Source of the DNA: Arthonia radiata
Taxonomy: Eukaryota; Ascomycota; Arthoniomycetes; Arthoniales; Arthoniaceae
Direction of reading: 5' to 3'
Length of the DNA: 64,000 nt
Assembly (NCBI GenBank): GCA_002989075.1
Contig: PSQN01000013.1
Coordinates: forward strand, 1,088,379-1,152,378
Part shown: in pieces, positions 42,454 to 55,109 of the stretch
Layout of the letters: each line of letters opens with the position of its first letter
How positions within the stretch are numbered: the stretch's first letter is position 1
Notes under the pieces: generated by a model
Databases searched by the model: none
Told to the model about the DNA's origin: nothing
What the model saw: the letters and a program-made list of their open reading frames with translations, nothing else
Position numbers and translations under genes: made by a program

Positions 42454-43997
42454 GTAGATAACGACCAAATGAGCTGATGTCGTGCGCAAGGATGTTGCAT
42501 GATCTACGGTTTCACCAAAGGGGCAGTCCTTGCTTGCCTGGCGTCATACGTTGCCAGAGCGTTGCAAGGAAGGTTGAACGCTCCGAGCATGCATAACAAC
42601 GTCGTTGATCTTCTTGGCATGCCTCTGCATGGGATGAAGATTCTCGCATAGCCGCTGACAGGCAACCGGCGCTCATGAGAAGACATCTTCAGGTCGCCGA
42701 ATATGGCATGTTTGCGGTGTTTTTTCGATATAGACTACGCCGCGCTACTGCAGTGCGTTGGATAAGCCGAAAGCCAATTCGTCCAACGTCATTTTTCTCC
42801 TCAGCATTGGGCGGCGCTGAGTGGCTGACCTGACGCCGCGCGTCTGTGCAGCGGCCGAAAGCGGATGTTGGCTGTCCCCATTGGGACGTGTATCGAAGAT
42901 ATGGACATGCGCCGAACGAAAAGTTGATCACGACAGCGCTTCATGGTCCTGCTATCGCAACGAGTGCATACCGTTGTAGTTATCGTGAAAGTTGCAATTA
43001 ACACTACAGGTGTCTCTTCGACGTAAGCCCAGCATCGAAGATGGAAAAACGCGACGAGCAAGTCACGTAAAGTGGGTGGAAAGTACCTGCGAGATACCGG
43101 CGCGTCGACCGCCGAAGAACCCCGCTACCGTCAGGAACAGGTAAAGACGGAGCGAGGTTGCTTCGCAAATTCGCACTCAATCTTGGGGCCTTTCGCCGTT
43201 CGGGACAGAACCGGACATTGACCTCGTCTCGTAGCATAGGAGGAGAGCCACAAAATTCGAGGCATAGCCATGCGGTTAACGCAAGTATCGAAAGGTCTGG
43301 ATAAGCGGCAGAAGGACAAGGAAATATTGCTAGAGGAGATAACCATGTTTCTTGCGAACGCATCAATTTGTTGAGGGCGTGCTTGGCAGCAGAAAGTCAG
43401 CAATGGGTCTAGCTGGAGTGGGGATCCTACCCGGTCCTAGCGTATCAATGCGCCACCCCAGTGTTAACCTCCACCGTCGCATGCACTCCGCGCTAAACTC
43501 TCGTGTCACGTCCAATGAGCACATCAGCCCTCTCATCGCACCCATGCACTATTGACGCCCATCACGACTCACCCGTCAACAATTTCAGTCAGGGCAGGAA
43601 CGACCGCCTCGGCATGGAAGATGCCTTCTCCCCACCCCCCCAGCGTGGTGGTGCTACGTCCGATAACATTTGCTGCTATGCCCTAGCGTCTCCGCCTCTT
43701 GTTCAGCGAATTGTCACTTCCGGTGCCTGGCTCTCGGTCCAGTGCAGGCTTCTAGGGACCATCCCCCAGTCAGTTTCTGCGTTGCCCTAGGCGGTCCTCT
43801 GCACCACTCACAGCCGCCCGTTGCCCTGCACCTTCTGTTGCCTTTTGGCTTCCTCTCGTTTCTCCTCTTTCCTTTCTCTCTCCACGTCTTGCGCCTACAC
43901 TCAAGCCGCGTCCACTCGTTTTACGCGTGCTTGCGTTCCGACAATCGCTCAAAGAGAAGCTCGCCTCGACCGCTGTGAGCTCTCTTTCCGCGTCAAG
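42454..43997. other. long intergenic region and CFEM leader
   Basis: About 1.5 kb without a supported gene. The last 200 nt contain a pyrimidine-rich run (TTCCTCTCGTTTCTCCTC near 43850), typical of the start region of well-expressed fungal genes, so a long 5' UTR for the CFEM gene is likely. Confidence 0.5.
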
Positions 43998-44939
43998 ATG
44001 CTGTCAAGAATATTTCTCGCGGCCGCCTGCGCGATAACCGCTGCCACCACGCACGCAGTGGTTAGCGAATCGTCCCGCCCAGGTAAGAGAGCATATTGAA
44101 GCTTCAGAATAGCCTGTGGAAGTGTTTTGAGCAATGGCTGATCAAATTCTCAACAGGATGTGTCAACAAATGCTGGGACTACACCCAATGGGTAGCCCCA
44201 GATTGTAATGGAGATACACAATGTCTTTGCAACGATTCCGAGTACCAAAATGTATGTCTGGCTCAATGTCAACAGATCCGGAGGAGCGCAAAAGCTAACA
44301 GAGAGATGTCAGGCCGTCTACCAATGTCTTTACTCGCAATGCATGACGCCACAATTCGCAACGGCGCTGCATCACACTCTCCAGTTCTGTTCCGACGATC
44401 AGCAAAAACAAGAGGCTACTGGTCCCGGTCTCGTATATCAACAACCTCCTGGACAAAGAAAAATCAAGCGTGATATGCCCTACCAATCCGTTTCCAACTC
44501 TGTCGTCCAATCCGCCACAAGGTCCGCCGGTGCCCAATCTGTCACACGCTCAGCAGGAGAAGGTTCGGTAACGCGATCAGCTGGTGGAGCTTCAGTAACA
44601 AGATCCGCTGGTGACCAGTCCGTGGTGCGGTCGGCCGGTGGTGCGTCAGTGACAAGATCTGCTGGCGGTGCTTCCGTCACACGATCTGCTGGACCGCAAT
44701 CAGTCACTCGCTCCGCTCAAGGCTCTGTGATGAGGTCCGCTGGCCCCTCAGCCTCCGTGACGAGGTCGGCCGGTCCGTCAGCATCCGTCATGCGTTCAAA
44801 TATGCGATCCGTCACCCGTTCGGCGCAGCCCACACAGAGCGTATCCGCATCCGCCTACAACACCCGCGCCTCCGCAAGAGGCTCACAAGTACCCACGTTA
44901 TCGGTCGACATGCCCCTGTACAGACGGCGCGTCCGATAA
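43998..44939 (+). CDS. secreted CFEM-domain protein with a basic repeat tail
   Basis: Exons 43998-44082, 44157-44251 and 44313-44939 give 268 residues. Residues 1-20 are a signal peptide (IFLAAACAITAATTHA). The CFEM domain (about 28-88) has all eight Cys: GCVNKC, DCNGDTQCLC, YQCLYSQC and the last in LQFC. The Asp in the CNGDTQC stretch is where heme-binding CFEM proteins place their axial ligand. A likely Kex2 site, KIKR, follows near residue 112. The rest is about eleven copies of a nine-residue Ser/Arg unit (SVTRSAG). No hydrophobic C-terminus is present, so a GPI anchor is unlikely and it is probably released or wall-bound. A role in iron/heme uptake or host interaction is family knowledge only. 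Confidence 0.88.
44503..44832 (+). repeat. SVTRSAG-coding tandem array in the CFEM gene
   Basis: A 27-30-nt unit (for example GCTTCAGTAACAAGATCCGC) occurs about eleven times. The encoded SVTRSAG is highly conserved, whereas synonymous sites and the two linker residues (GA, DQ, PQ, PSA) vary. That pattern suggests selection on the peptide rather than recent copying. Confidence 0.88.
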
Positions 44940-47581
44940 GCTCTTTGTTTTTCGATACCCAACTTTTCGTACCTCAGCATCCGACCGCCACGCTTTACTA
45001 GCTCTCTCTAATACTCCTTCTCTCTCGTACACCTTGGGCAACAACATGCATATCCTCGTCGTGGGATCTTCGACCGGCGTTACAACTTATACTAATAGAA
45101 CTTTTGGGAATGGGTTTCTGCGGCAAATGATACCATGATGGCTTCACTATGGATTGACATATTTATCCGAAGCCATGCAATAGCGAAATATGTGTTACGG
45201 GCGAGTTCAATCGTTGGTCGGAATCGGCTGCGAGGTGTCTCACTATTGAGCCACCACACCAGCGTTTCACTGGCTATCCACTCGTTCAATCACCCGCGCC
45301 CTGACCGCTACCTGTTGATGTACATGATGCGGCTTGACTCCTGGAAGGGATGTCGTAGTCAGGGGAAAAAGTTGAAGCGGGTTGTTTGAGTCACTGTCTG
45401 ACCAGACAACGTCCGCAGAGGAGGTTACTGTCAATCGCTTGATCGCATTCTGACCTCAGCTATCTTGGGCTTGTCGACCTGTTTGGATGTTTGTACGATC
45501 ATTCATTACGGCATTGGCTGAAAGATGCCTTGGGTTGGCCGTTTGTATCTGGCTGTCATTACTATCGTCACGTTCCAGCGGATACATAGACCAATACTGC
45601 GGCAATCAAGCGCTGATCAAATTAATTGTTCCTCTTGGATGTTTACATGACACTCCTCTACTTTCTCTAATCTTTAATCTTATCTATAAACAGCTGCAAC
45701 GCATGCACCTCGAATAGTACCAATATGCCACGCGAGCGCATGAGGCTCAAGCTGTCACTCAAGCTTTTCATGCATCTAGCTCCCACTTCAAGCTCACACA
45801 AGACCCTTAAAAAGCTCGCATTCATGCTCACACACTACACACCATTCTCTTCACGTTTGCAATGCGTATTTTGCACCACACAATCTAGACCGCCGCCCTC
45901 TCGCCCTCTCGCGGCGAACCGCCCCCCATCGCTTGCGGCTGTAAAAACCTCACGGCGATCACATGCTCTCGCCGCTCGGAGCAGTGCGCACGCAAGCGCA
46001 GACCAACGCGCCCGCAAACGCAAACGCAAGCTCCTCGGTACTTTATTCTTCTCCGCCTCGGGCCTTGCCCCAAGCGTGCGTGGGCCCCGCGCCTGCGATT
46101 CGCCCACGAGTCAGGGCGTTGCAGGATCGCCGGGAGCGGGTGCAGCTGCTGCGAGGGCTGGCGGGGTTGATGCAGGGTTTGGTGCGAGGTGTGATTGGGG
46201 GGCGGTGAGTTTGGGGAGTTTGGGCAAGGGGAGTGAGATTTGTGTGTTTTGGGATTTTGATGGTGTTAAAGAGGGATGTTGGTATGAGGTTTGAGGGTGA
46301 TGTTGGTATGTTTGAGAGGGTGGTGGTAGTGAGGCTGCGATGACGTGTGGGTATGAGTAAGGAGCCATTGGGTTCACTGTTGGACGCATGGGACGAGAGC
46401 ATGTTTAGTCTGTTCTGGAATGACTGTGATGTGCGGGATGAGACATGGTTTTTGATGCCTTTACTGGATGGGATGACGGCAGCGGTGCGGACGATGCATC
46501 TCAGACAGTGGCAATTATTGAGACAAGCATGCAGATGTGTTTGCGATCATCTTCAAATTTGAGAACACAGGGGAGATGGAGGAAGGTGTCACAGCACCGC
46601 GAGGAACCCCCACAACAACATCGAGCTGTCAAAACCAGCAAGCTCCCAAAACGCGCGCAACATCACCTTCCACGTCGCCGCCAAAACTGCTGGCCGACTT
46701 CACTGCAGCCACAGTGACGCCACAACGATTCCAGCACCGGCTAAACGCGATCGGCGCTTATCCAGCATCACTGCGGCATTATTGCTCGTACCTCGGACGC
46801 TCTCCGCACCCAACAATCATCCCCTCTCGTTCGGCGCCGCGAATCCACCTCCTCAGCCTCCGCACGTAACTTAGTAGCATGAGCGTCACTGAGCCGAATC
46901 TCCCCTTCCACAAGACCTAGCAAAGAGGCACAAGCTGAGATTGCGGGGCAGTGTTTCAGTACGAGATGGAGGCCACTGCAATTTGCATGTGAGACTGCTG
47001 ATGCAAGGTGGTACGCAGGGTCTGATGTTCCACAGGGCCGGTGCTGTGCCTGGCCGCCGCGCGTCGGACTGGGATGCGCGATCGGGCGCGAGGTGATGTG
47101 GAAGCGCGTGTGTAAAGTGGGATTGGGAGCTTGGGGGTGGTATATGGGAGCTTGTTGGAGCTTGGTATGGAAAGTTCGTGTGTGCTTGTGTTTCTGTTGG
47201 TAAGTCGACAATGATCTTGTCAATTTTCATACTCGCACGCGGATAGCGTCAAAGATACCTGACGGGTTTGGCTCGTGCTGCTGATGTTACTTCAAGCGGT
47301 CTGATATGCGGCTTCTGAGAAGCCTTCGCAGCCTATGTGGCTGATTGAGCAACTTTGGAGAAGGTGGCGGACTTCCATTCAATATGAGTATTGACAACAT
47401 GTGTGGACTCACACCGCAGCCACTTCGCAAACCTGCGAGCCGCTCGACCAGCTGGAAAGCTCTGCAAAGCGACGGTGTGCTCCTTGGCTCCCAGCAGTCA
47501 GTACAAATGGTCGCACCACGCACTCTCCTGCCGGATGATTAGGAAAGCTCGCACTAAGCCCTCGTAATGTGCTATGCCAGC
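44940..47581. other. intergenic, about 2.6 kb, no convincing gene
   Basis: Several overlapping frames lie in a GC-rich block at 45725-46300, one with 189 codons and one of 81 codons starting at an ATG at 45963. They overlap in all frames, so none can be preferred, and no motif supports them. Frames at 46347-46870 are similar. A small gene could hide here. Confidence 0.45.
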
Positions 47582-49238
47582 CTAAGCGCGTGCCATTAGC
47601 ATGGTGAATGCCAATACCTGTCAGTCGAAAGAGCCTATAGTAAGAGCTTACCAAAATTACCATGACGTGGAAAATCTGATGGCTGGCTCCAACGAAGTCA
47701 AACTGGTATGGGTACCAGCGTTCTGGCACGCGACATGCATAGAAGGTGGCCCCTACCACTATTCAAGAGTTAGTTCATCCCAGTGTAACTGATGATCTCA
47801 CTGGCTCACCGTTCAACACGGCCATTAAGAGCATCCAGTCAAGGGACATGCTCTGGATCTGGCGCGCATAGCCATGAAGATAGAGGCCATGGACGATGAA
47901 GCTCAAGGCCGTAAAGCCAAGAGCAGCGTACAAGACTGCACGATACGGCCGAAACTTTGGCGCTGAGAAGCGCGGGTTCATCGTCACGGCACAGCAGCCG
48001 GCTCCCAGCGTCGACGTCTATGTGACACTTTAGGTATGGGATGACAGCAGTGCACGGGTGGCATACTTACAAACAGCCAGTAAAAGTTTCTTATAGGGAC
48101 ATTGCAGTAGAACCCATAGTAGATCGAGGGTAAACTTGCTGTCCACATAAGAAGGACGATACCTATTGCGTCCACTTTCAGTCTACCGACTCCAGATCGG
48201 CTGGCGTCAGCCATGTTGCACTTACCCAAGTAATCAAGCCGATTGCCCAATTGTGCCAAGGGCTGACTATGGTTCCAGAGGATGTGGCATCTGCTGGCTT
48301 GGTGAGATGACTGCAAGCATGATGATGGTGACGATGACATACCCCGATGAGCAGAGAAAGCAGATCGATACTCCAAATGCGTACACGGTAAACAGAATGA
48401 GATCGGAACTGAGATGAACGTCAGCTTGCTAAGATTTGGGAAGCAGACTACGTTGTTTCATGCGAGCGTCGTAGGAGACCCTTCCATCTGCCCCCACCGA
48501 GCTTAAACAGCATTGAATGGTAGACAGTCATTCGGTCTCCAAGTCTCCAGCGCACGCGGCACGTCCGTTTACTCGTTGTATTCGCGTGGCGAGCTCGAAA
48601 AAAGGGTTGATGGTGCGTCTATCAGGAAGACGAGAGTGGGAGAGCGCAAAAGGTCTCAATGTAGCTGGTCTTTGATGCGCGAAGTCCAGGCTCTTAACTC
48701 ACCTGTGGCTTCACACGTCAGCATTCAGCGCTCGCGCATGAATTCTTAATGCAATGTAGAGATGCTTTCTGCAGCAATGCAAGAAAGCTGGTGCATGACA
48801 CGCCCCAAGACCAAGAGGCGGAGAGGCTGACCTTCTGCCGTTGACGGCATGTTGGTAGTATTTATGATAAAAGTGCCAAGGCAGGCATGCGAATACAACA
48901 GCCCCGATGATGTGCGACTGGATGCTCACAGTCTCGTTGTGCCATTTCAAGGCACTTGCGAAGGAGCTCCTCAAGGACCAAGAAGTTGGTCTATATCCTG
49001 ACAATACATATTCGTTTTCGCGCTGCCAATCTGGGATTTCCTACTGGTGTCAGCAGCAGCCATGCAGCCATGCTATCGGACTCTGTGTAGCTGATTATGA
49101 AGCTACCGGTATCTCAGAGATCGTGATTTTGAATACGAATTTCCAGCGTGTGGACCTCTTTGGCTGCTACGAACATACCTCAATTGTCAGAAGCCGTTGC
49201 CTCGGTAACTCTGAAGCAGCCCCTTTCTTTTCAGTCAT
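47582..49238 (-). CDS. PAQR/haemolysin-III family membrane protein (Izh-like)
   Basis: Rebuilt from eight exons on the minus strand: 49238-49179, 49040-48832, 48408-48343, 48293-48226, 48162-48071, 48017-47810, 47758-47652 and 47617-47582. The product has 281 residues with all phases matching. Family marks run in order: [35 protein letters not shown] with conserved His, [30 protein letters not shown], then [14 protein letters not shown] and the metal-site end [11 protein letters not shown]. Seven membrane helices are expected. Yeast Izh proteins affect zinc and sterol homeostasis; relatives include adiponectin receptors, which act as ceramidases. Intron 2 is long (423 nt) and intron 7 short (34 nt). 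If intron 7 is not removed, translation continues with an unrelated tail. Confidence 0.85.
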
Positions 49239-50213
49239 TTGCTCGTCCACCTTCAACTTTCGCTTTGACATACTACTCAAATACAAAAAACAGGGCAAAA
49301 CACGACTTTAAAGCAACTCTACAGACTACGACGAAGCATTAGCGGTTTCGAAAGGAAGCTTTTCAGATGGATCCGCCTGGGCAGCGGGTGAGCGCTTGCA
49401 GTCGGTCGCAGGAACAACTACCGCCCCTCTTGCAGCTCTGTTGAAAGCCACGTTTTGATGATCTTTTGTGACTATGTGGATCTTGCATCCATACACGAAA
49501 GGGAGCAGGAGTCTAGTCCTCAATAATAACGCTCCGATGTTCTAGTACACAGGCATGATCGCTTGATCGCTGATTCCACCGCAGCGGCAACGTAAGCTGC
49601 AATGTCGCACATTGACCGACATCCTCTGCGTCCAATCGACGGCCATTGATTACCACGGAAGCGCCTGGCACCAAAATCATCAGCAAGACTATTCGAAACA
49701 CAAGCCGACTCAAAACAGAGCTCGGAACAACATCCGGCGCCCGTAACCGCCTTTTGGTGCCCTTCAAGGGGTCTGATCAACACCAAGTCTGCACGCCGCC
49801 GAATGCTATGCCTCCCAGGTGCGTGAGCGGCACGTTCTGGGCCTGTCATCGGTAGCCACGCGCGAGGATGCTCACGACAAGAGTCGAATCAGCGCTTAAC
49901 GAGAAAGTCATGCCCCTAGCAATGCCTATTCTGGGCGTAACTACTACTGCGAGTGTGAGGCACAGCATGGCCCAGACCCCGCGCATCTCACATTGTTGCG
50001 GGTGCTCCAGCCCTCGCTGTTGTTTCAGTCATTACTCAATCGGTCAGTGACTCTTGAAAACGCGGACCGCTGTGTCGCGGAGCTCTGGTGTGTTCCGCGT
50101 GTAACGAATATGGAGTCAGGTCCTCGTGCCCTTGACGGTCCTCTATAATTCGTATGACTTCGAATACGACAAAGCTCGAATGATCACATCGCCAGGGCAA
50201 TCCTATCAGAGCA
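49239..50213. other. divergent intergenic region, nothing certain
   Basis: About 975 nt between two membrane-protein genes. Minus-strand frames at 49513-49849 are open but have no ATG-to-motif support. It should hold two promoters. Confidence 0.45.
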
Positions 50214-52490
50214 ATGCGGTTGAACGAGACAGTCATTCTTGCCAGTGCCACCTCGAGCCCAGCAGTGGGCTGGGTCTCCGAGCCTCAGTATCGCGGCACT
50301 CTTTCAACCCTCATATCATGTTTGTCCACGCTCGTTCTGTGCACGTGGTCCGTAATGCACCTCAATGTCCCTAAAAAGAATGGAACAGCTACTGGATACA
50401 TTGTCAGATATTGCACCTGGGGTTTGATTGGCATCTTTGGTCCTGAACTGGCTATTTGGGCAGCATGGAGACAACTGCTCTCAGCAAAGGCACTACGAGA
50501 TGAAGTGCGACATCTGCAGTCTGAAGTAAGTCCATCAATATTGCTGCATGCTTCAAATACTGACGCACGGTAAATAGGAGAAGCTCGTGGTGAGTCAGGC
50601 CCTCATCAGGTCTTTGTGGTTCCTCTGTTCCATTGCGAATGCCACCGCGAGATGGCTGCAGCCATTGCATAGCGACGCAGTCATACTGTCAATATCTTCA
50701 ATAGTTGAGGAGGCTGAACAGTGTTGACTCGTTGCATTAGGGTGGAGGGGACCAAAAGCGATGGACGCTTGCTCACGGTCATTACGCAGCTATGGGTGGT
50801 TTTGTGATCGACTTGGACACCGAGGTATTGAGCGTCGACCGACCCTTCACTCAGACGTGTTCGCGCCTTACACTTACGCCCAAGGGGGTGCGGCTGTTGG
50901 CCGAGTGCGGCTATCTTCCCCCAATAACGGCTGAAGAAATCAAAGACAAAAGCAAGACCGACGAGCTGGGGAAGATACTGGCGTGTCTCCAGGCCGCATG
51001 GATGGTCGTACAAGTGTGCTCTCGATTATACCTCAAGCTACCCGTTACGCTATTGGAAGTTACTACAATAGGTGAGTTGACAGTCCAGGCAGATTCCAAT
51101 CCAGTGCACCCGCGGCGGCTAGGCTTCGAAGCCCAAGTCCCTGTGGTAGGCATGAAGGCAGTCTGGAATACTTGAGCACTAGCTGAAACGATTATACTCA
51201 CTCTTCTGTAGGTAAGCCCGCGGCGTTCGCACTATGATTCCCTACTTCTCCGGGTAATCACCAGTCAATCTCTCTGAACAGGCCACTGTTATTCCTACAA
51301 AGATCTTGTGCCTGTCACGGTCTGAATTACATCTTGCCTCTGACGAAAATTCGATAGGCCATGTTCTCTGCGCCCTCGTTCTTTACATGTTATGGTGGTA
51401 CAAGCCTCGCTGGATACAAGAGCCTACGAAGATCGAAGGCTCGTGGCTTCGACCAATCTGTGCCTTTATGTTTATGGCATCCGAGATCAGCTGCATCGAG
51501 ACAGACCGCTCATGGCTCCGTAACAAGTTTGACATCAGGAGTTCTGAAATATCGAATCTCTTTTTCAAGGAAGAACACCACGAGACAACGATCCCATCTC
51601 AACAGACTCAACACGCCGGATCAGATACAGAAACGAGGTCTTTGAATGCTATTACATCAGACAACGAAGACCAAACCACATTGAGCCCCTGCAATAGTGC
51701 CTTGATTGATCGGTGTGACATCCATACACAGTTCCTACAAAAACCCGAGGGCGACATCGAGCAAGCCGCGGCGGATCATCGGCTCGACGAGACGACTTCT
51801 CTACGTCGTTGTCTTGCTGCTCAAGCGATCTCCACGTATCCTGCAATACGCCGGCTTCTACATCCGGAAAGATCCACAAAGGAGCGACAATATTACGATG
51901 CGATCAAGGTGTACCCAGAAATGCCGCACGCCTTTCGTTTGTACCGCTTCCAAGTCACTACACCGAGGGTTTCGCAAATTTCCCATCTCGAATGTGATAC
52001 GGAGCACTTGGTCACTTTCGTGGCAAGCGATTGGCCATCGGACGGTCTGTTGAGATCGATGGATCGCAGTGTCGATCGCCCAACGTCAGCTTCCTCAAGC
52101 GGTCTCGTCATCAGCGCCTTTCTTTGGCTTACTTCTATCGCCTTTGCTGCTGTACACATTGCCGCATGGAATGAGGCTTTCCCTACGGTGTTCGAGGCGT
52201 GGACCTGGCGCGCGTCTTCGGCCTTCATTGGATTTTCGGGATTGGTCTGGCTATGTGTCAGCGTCCTTGCGCAGTGCTCGAAGCCCGTATGGTGGCTTTG
52301 GTACGATCTACTTGGGGAAGATGCACCGAAGTGGATCAAAGGCATTTTGTTGGCCTTGTGTGGGCTATGTGGCTGCTGCTACGTGTTTTCACGCATCTTC
52401 TTGATCGTCGAGGCTTTCGTAAGTCTGAGAACGCTGCCAATAGCGAGCTATCAGGTACCACAGTGGACACTCAGCGTTCCTCATCTCTGA
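50214..52490 (+). CDS. fungal integral membrane protein of unknown function
   Basis: Exons 50214-50525, 50578-50589 (12 nt), 50741-51071 and 51358-52490 give 595 residues. The pattern is typical of a large, uncharacterised family in filamentous ascomycetes: GWVSEPQYRGTLSTLISC at the start, VLCTWSVMHLNVP, HGHYAAMGGFVIDLD near residue 125, LPVTLLEVTTIGHVLCALV, LWWYKPRWIQEPT, and a short C-terminal APKWIKGILLAL to LIVEAFVSLRTLP region. About eight membrane helices are expected, with a long hydrophilic loop of some 150 residues in the middle. The microexon encodes EKLV and could be skipped without a frame change. No substrate is known. Confidence 0.82.
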
Positions 52491-52882
52491 GTCGCGCTTC
52501 TAGGTCCCGAGGTGTCGTCTCGAATGCAGGAACAATCGACGTTGACAACCCTGCAGATCGTGCGGCCTTTCCGCGGGGAAATGTCTTGACAACCCATTGG
52601 CGAACGGTTCCGTACATGCTGTACAACGTTGTTTGAGGCATTCTCAGGTTGACAACTCCTCGCGTGCTTGTCAGTCTGGAGCTTTATCTTAGCTTCCTGA
52701 CTCGCGCCCCCACACATGCAGCTCTAAGCGAGAGACAGGTCAGTCTAAGCTGATAACACAGAACGGCGCCAAATCAACTTGCAACCGTCCCATACAAGCC
52801 AACAAGATGGCCAACATACAAGATGAAACCTTCGAGGGCTTCACTTCGTCTTTACTAAGTTACACACGCACCACCGGCAAAT
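52491..52882. other. intergenic, nothing recognised
   Basis: About 390 bases between two plus-strand genes. Frames from the upstream gene's other phases extend into it but carry no features. Confidence 0.5.
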
Positions 52883-54534
52883 ATGCGCTTCGAACTCCCC
52901 TCCCTCCGCGTGGCCCACCCAAAGTCAGCGTTCGCATCTGGCAACGCACGCTGGACCAATCGCGATCTTGACCCTGTTCCGCGTCATATGAGAAAATGGG
53001 GACTTGTGGCAATGATAACGTACTGGATGTCTGATGCCTTTCAGCCAGCGACATGGGAGTTCGCCTCGTCCACTCTCGCCGTCGGTCTCTCATGGCGAGA
53101 GGGTCTTGGTTTGATCGCCCTCGGTTTCTTCATCGTCTCAATCCCTATCGCGTTTACCGGCGCGATGGGCGTCATCTATCACGTCCCTTTTCCTGTCCTG
53201 GCACGCGCTTCCTGGGGCTTCTGGGGCAGCTACATTCCCATCATTAGCCGAGTGATCTTGGCCGTCTTTTGGTTTGCGGTTCAAAGTGTGAACGGGGCGA
53301 ATGCGACGAGAGTCATGATCGGTGCAATCTGGCCGTCATTCTTGCGCCTCGAGAACCACATCCCTGAGGATCAGGGTATTACAACGAGCCAGATGATCTC
53401 GTTCTTTCTGTTCTGGCTGATGCAACTTCCATTCCTATGTATGCATCCAAACACGCTGCGGTGGATGTTCCTCGTCAAGAGTATCATCGTACCGGCAGCT
53501 TTCCTGGCTATGCTCATATGGGCGTACGTCTCCACGGATGGTACGGGCGGCACGATCTGGCAGCAGAAATCGACCGTCACAGGCTCTGACTACAGCTGGG
53601 CGTGGATGGCGAGCTTGACAAGCGTGATTGGCAACTATGCAACCCTCTCCGTCAACCAGGTCAGTAGCACCCGTCTACACTTCATTACCCCCTCCTGACC
53701 CCAAGCCAGGCCGACTTCTCACGCTACTCCCGCGTCTCCGTGAAATGGCAACTCCTCTACGTCCCCATGCTCCCCATCGTCTTCACCTTCATCGGCTTCA
53801 TCGGCATCGCCTCCTCCTCCGCAGGCCAAGCCCGCTACGGCGAGCTCACCTGGGACCCCATGGCGCTCGTCTCCTTCTGGAGCTCGCGGGCCTGCCGCTT
53901 CTTCATGGCGTTCGCCTTCGCACTTTCTGTGCTCGGCGTGAACATCTCTGCGAACAGTTTGAGCGCCGCTAACGACCTCATGGCGCTCTTCCCCTCATTC
54001 ATCGACATCAGACGCGGCCAGCTCATCTGCGCTTTCCTCGCTTGGGCGCTTGTTCCTTGGCGTATCCTCGCGAGCGCGGGCAGCTTCCTCAACTTCATGA
54101 GCGCGTACGCCGTCTTCTTGGGCCCGATCGCGGCCATCATGATCTTCGACTACTGGGTTGTGCGCGGCCGCAAGTACGACGTGCTGGCGCTGTACCACTA
54201 CCGCGGCGATCTGTACAGCTACGAGCCCACCGGTTGCAACTGGCGGGCGATCGTCGCGTTCGTGGTGAGCGTGGCGCCAAGTCTACCGGGTTTGATCGCG
54301 ACGGTGAATCCGAGTGTAACCGTCGGCGTGGGCATTCATCCGTTTCAGTTCGGGTGGCTGTTGGGCTTCTTTGCCGCGGCGGGGATATACACGGGGTTGT
54401 GTAAGTTGTTTCCCGAGAAGGACATTGTGAATAGGCATTTGGGGCCAGATGATGTGTACGAGGGTGTTGTGGAGGGGGATGAGGATACGGAGGTTGAGCA
54501 GGTGCATGAGAAGGCTCGTGTGGAGAAGGTCTGA
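52883..54534 (+). CDS. NCS1 family permease (nucleobase/allantoin type)
   Basis: Exons 52883-53659 and 53710-54534 (50-nt intron) give 533 residues. It is a 12-helix cation symporter of the NCS1 family: KWGLVAMITYWMSDAFQPAT in TM1, IYHVPFPVLARASWGFWG near TM3, WFAVQSVNGANATRVMIG, SVNQADFSRYS at the splice, and PHRGQ-region equivalents later. The Fur4/Dal4/Fui1/Thi7 group imports uracil, allantoin, uridine or thiamine at the plasma membrane. The substrate cannot be fixed from sequence alone. The acidic C-terminal tail (EGDEDTEVEQ) with Lys residues could take part in ubiquitin-driven endocytosis, as in yeast Fur4. It lies 575 nt before an aminotransferase gene on the same strand. Confidence 0.88.
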
Positions 54535-55109
54535 GTTGTGATGGTCATTAAGGGTAACGAATCTTGTATTTGTTGGCATCAGGAGCTGCACTGGCGATGT
54601 CGTTTGGCAGCGAGGTGAATGTACAGTTCGATTTCCGTGTCTGATTGGGGTTTCAATATGTGATAGTGAGATGCTCCAAGGCCGGGGAATAAAAGTCGTG
54701 GCAGACTAACAGCAAACCCACATCTCTCTTAGACAGCGACGACCGTCACTATAAGCTCTAAAGGCACGCTACGGGGTATTTGAGGTCTTATTAAATATTT
54801 CTGCGAGCTCAGCTTCACTCTTGCTTTTAAGTCTGCGAAGACTGGAAAGGTAAGGGAAGGGTGATTCTACACAAACATGCCATGACATTTGTGGCCCAGT
54901 CTTGCTCCCTCGTGATGTGAGTCGCTTCAGATACCGTCGTCCAGGAGCTACTGACTTGAATCGCGTGTGCTCTGTAAGTACATGCCCCCTTGAGCTATCA
55001 TCCTAGCTACAGGTGTGAAGTTGTCGTGGGGCAATAGTAAAGGCAGCACGTTCCTTCATTGACAGCCATCCATCTGCTCTTCAGCCGTCTCGAACTCATC
55101 CCATCAGAC
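54535..55109. other. intergenic between permease and aminotransferase
   Basis: No frame or repeat is supported. It holds the aminotransferase promoter. Confidence 0.5.

Noticed and set aside
45725-46294. 189-codon frame with a basic RARKRKRK stretch and overlapping frames
   Set aside because: Three frames are open at once in a GC-rich block and no family or splice evidence chooses among them; mentioned only as unresolved.
49513-49849. Minus-strand frames with a short hydrophobic stretch
   Set aside because: Two overlapping frames, no convincing start, no motif.
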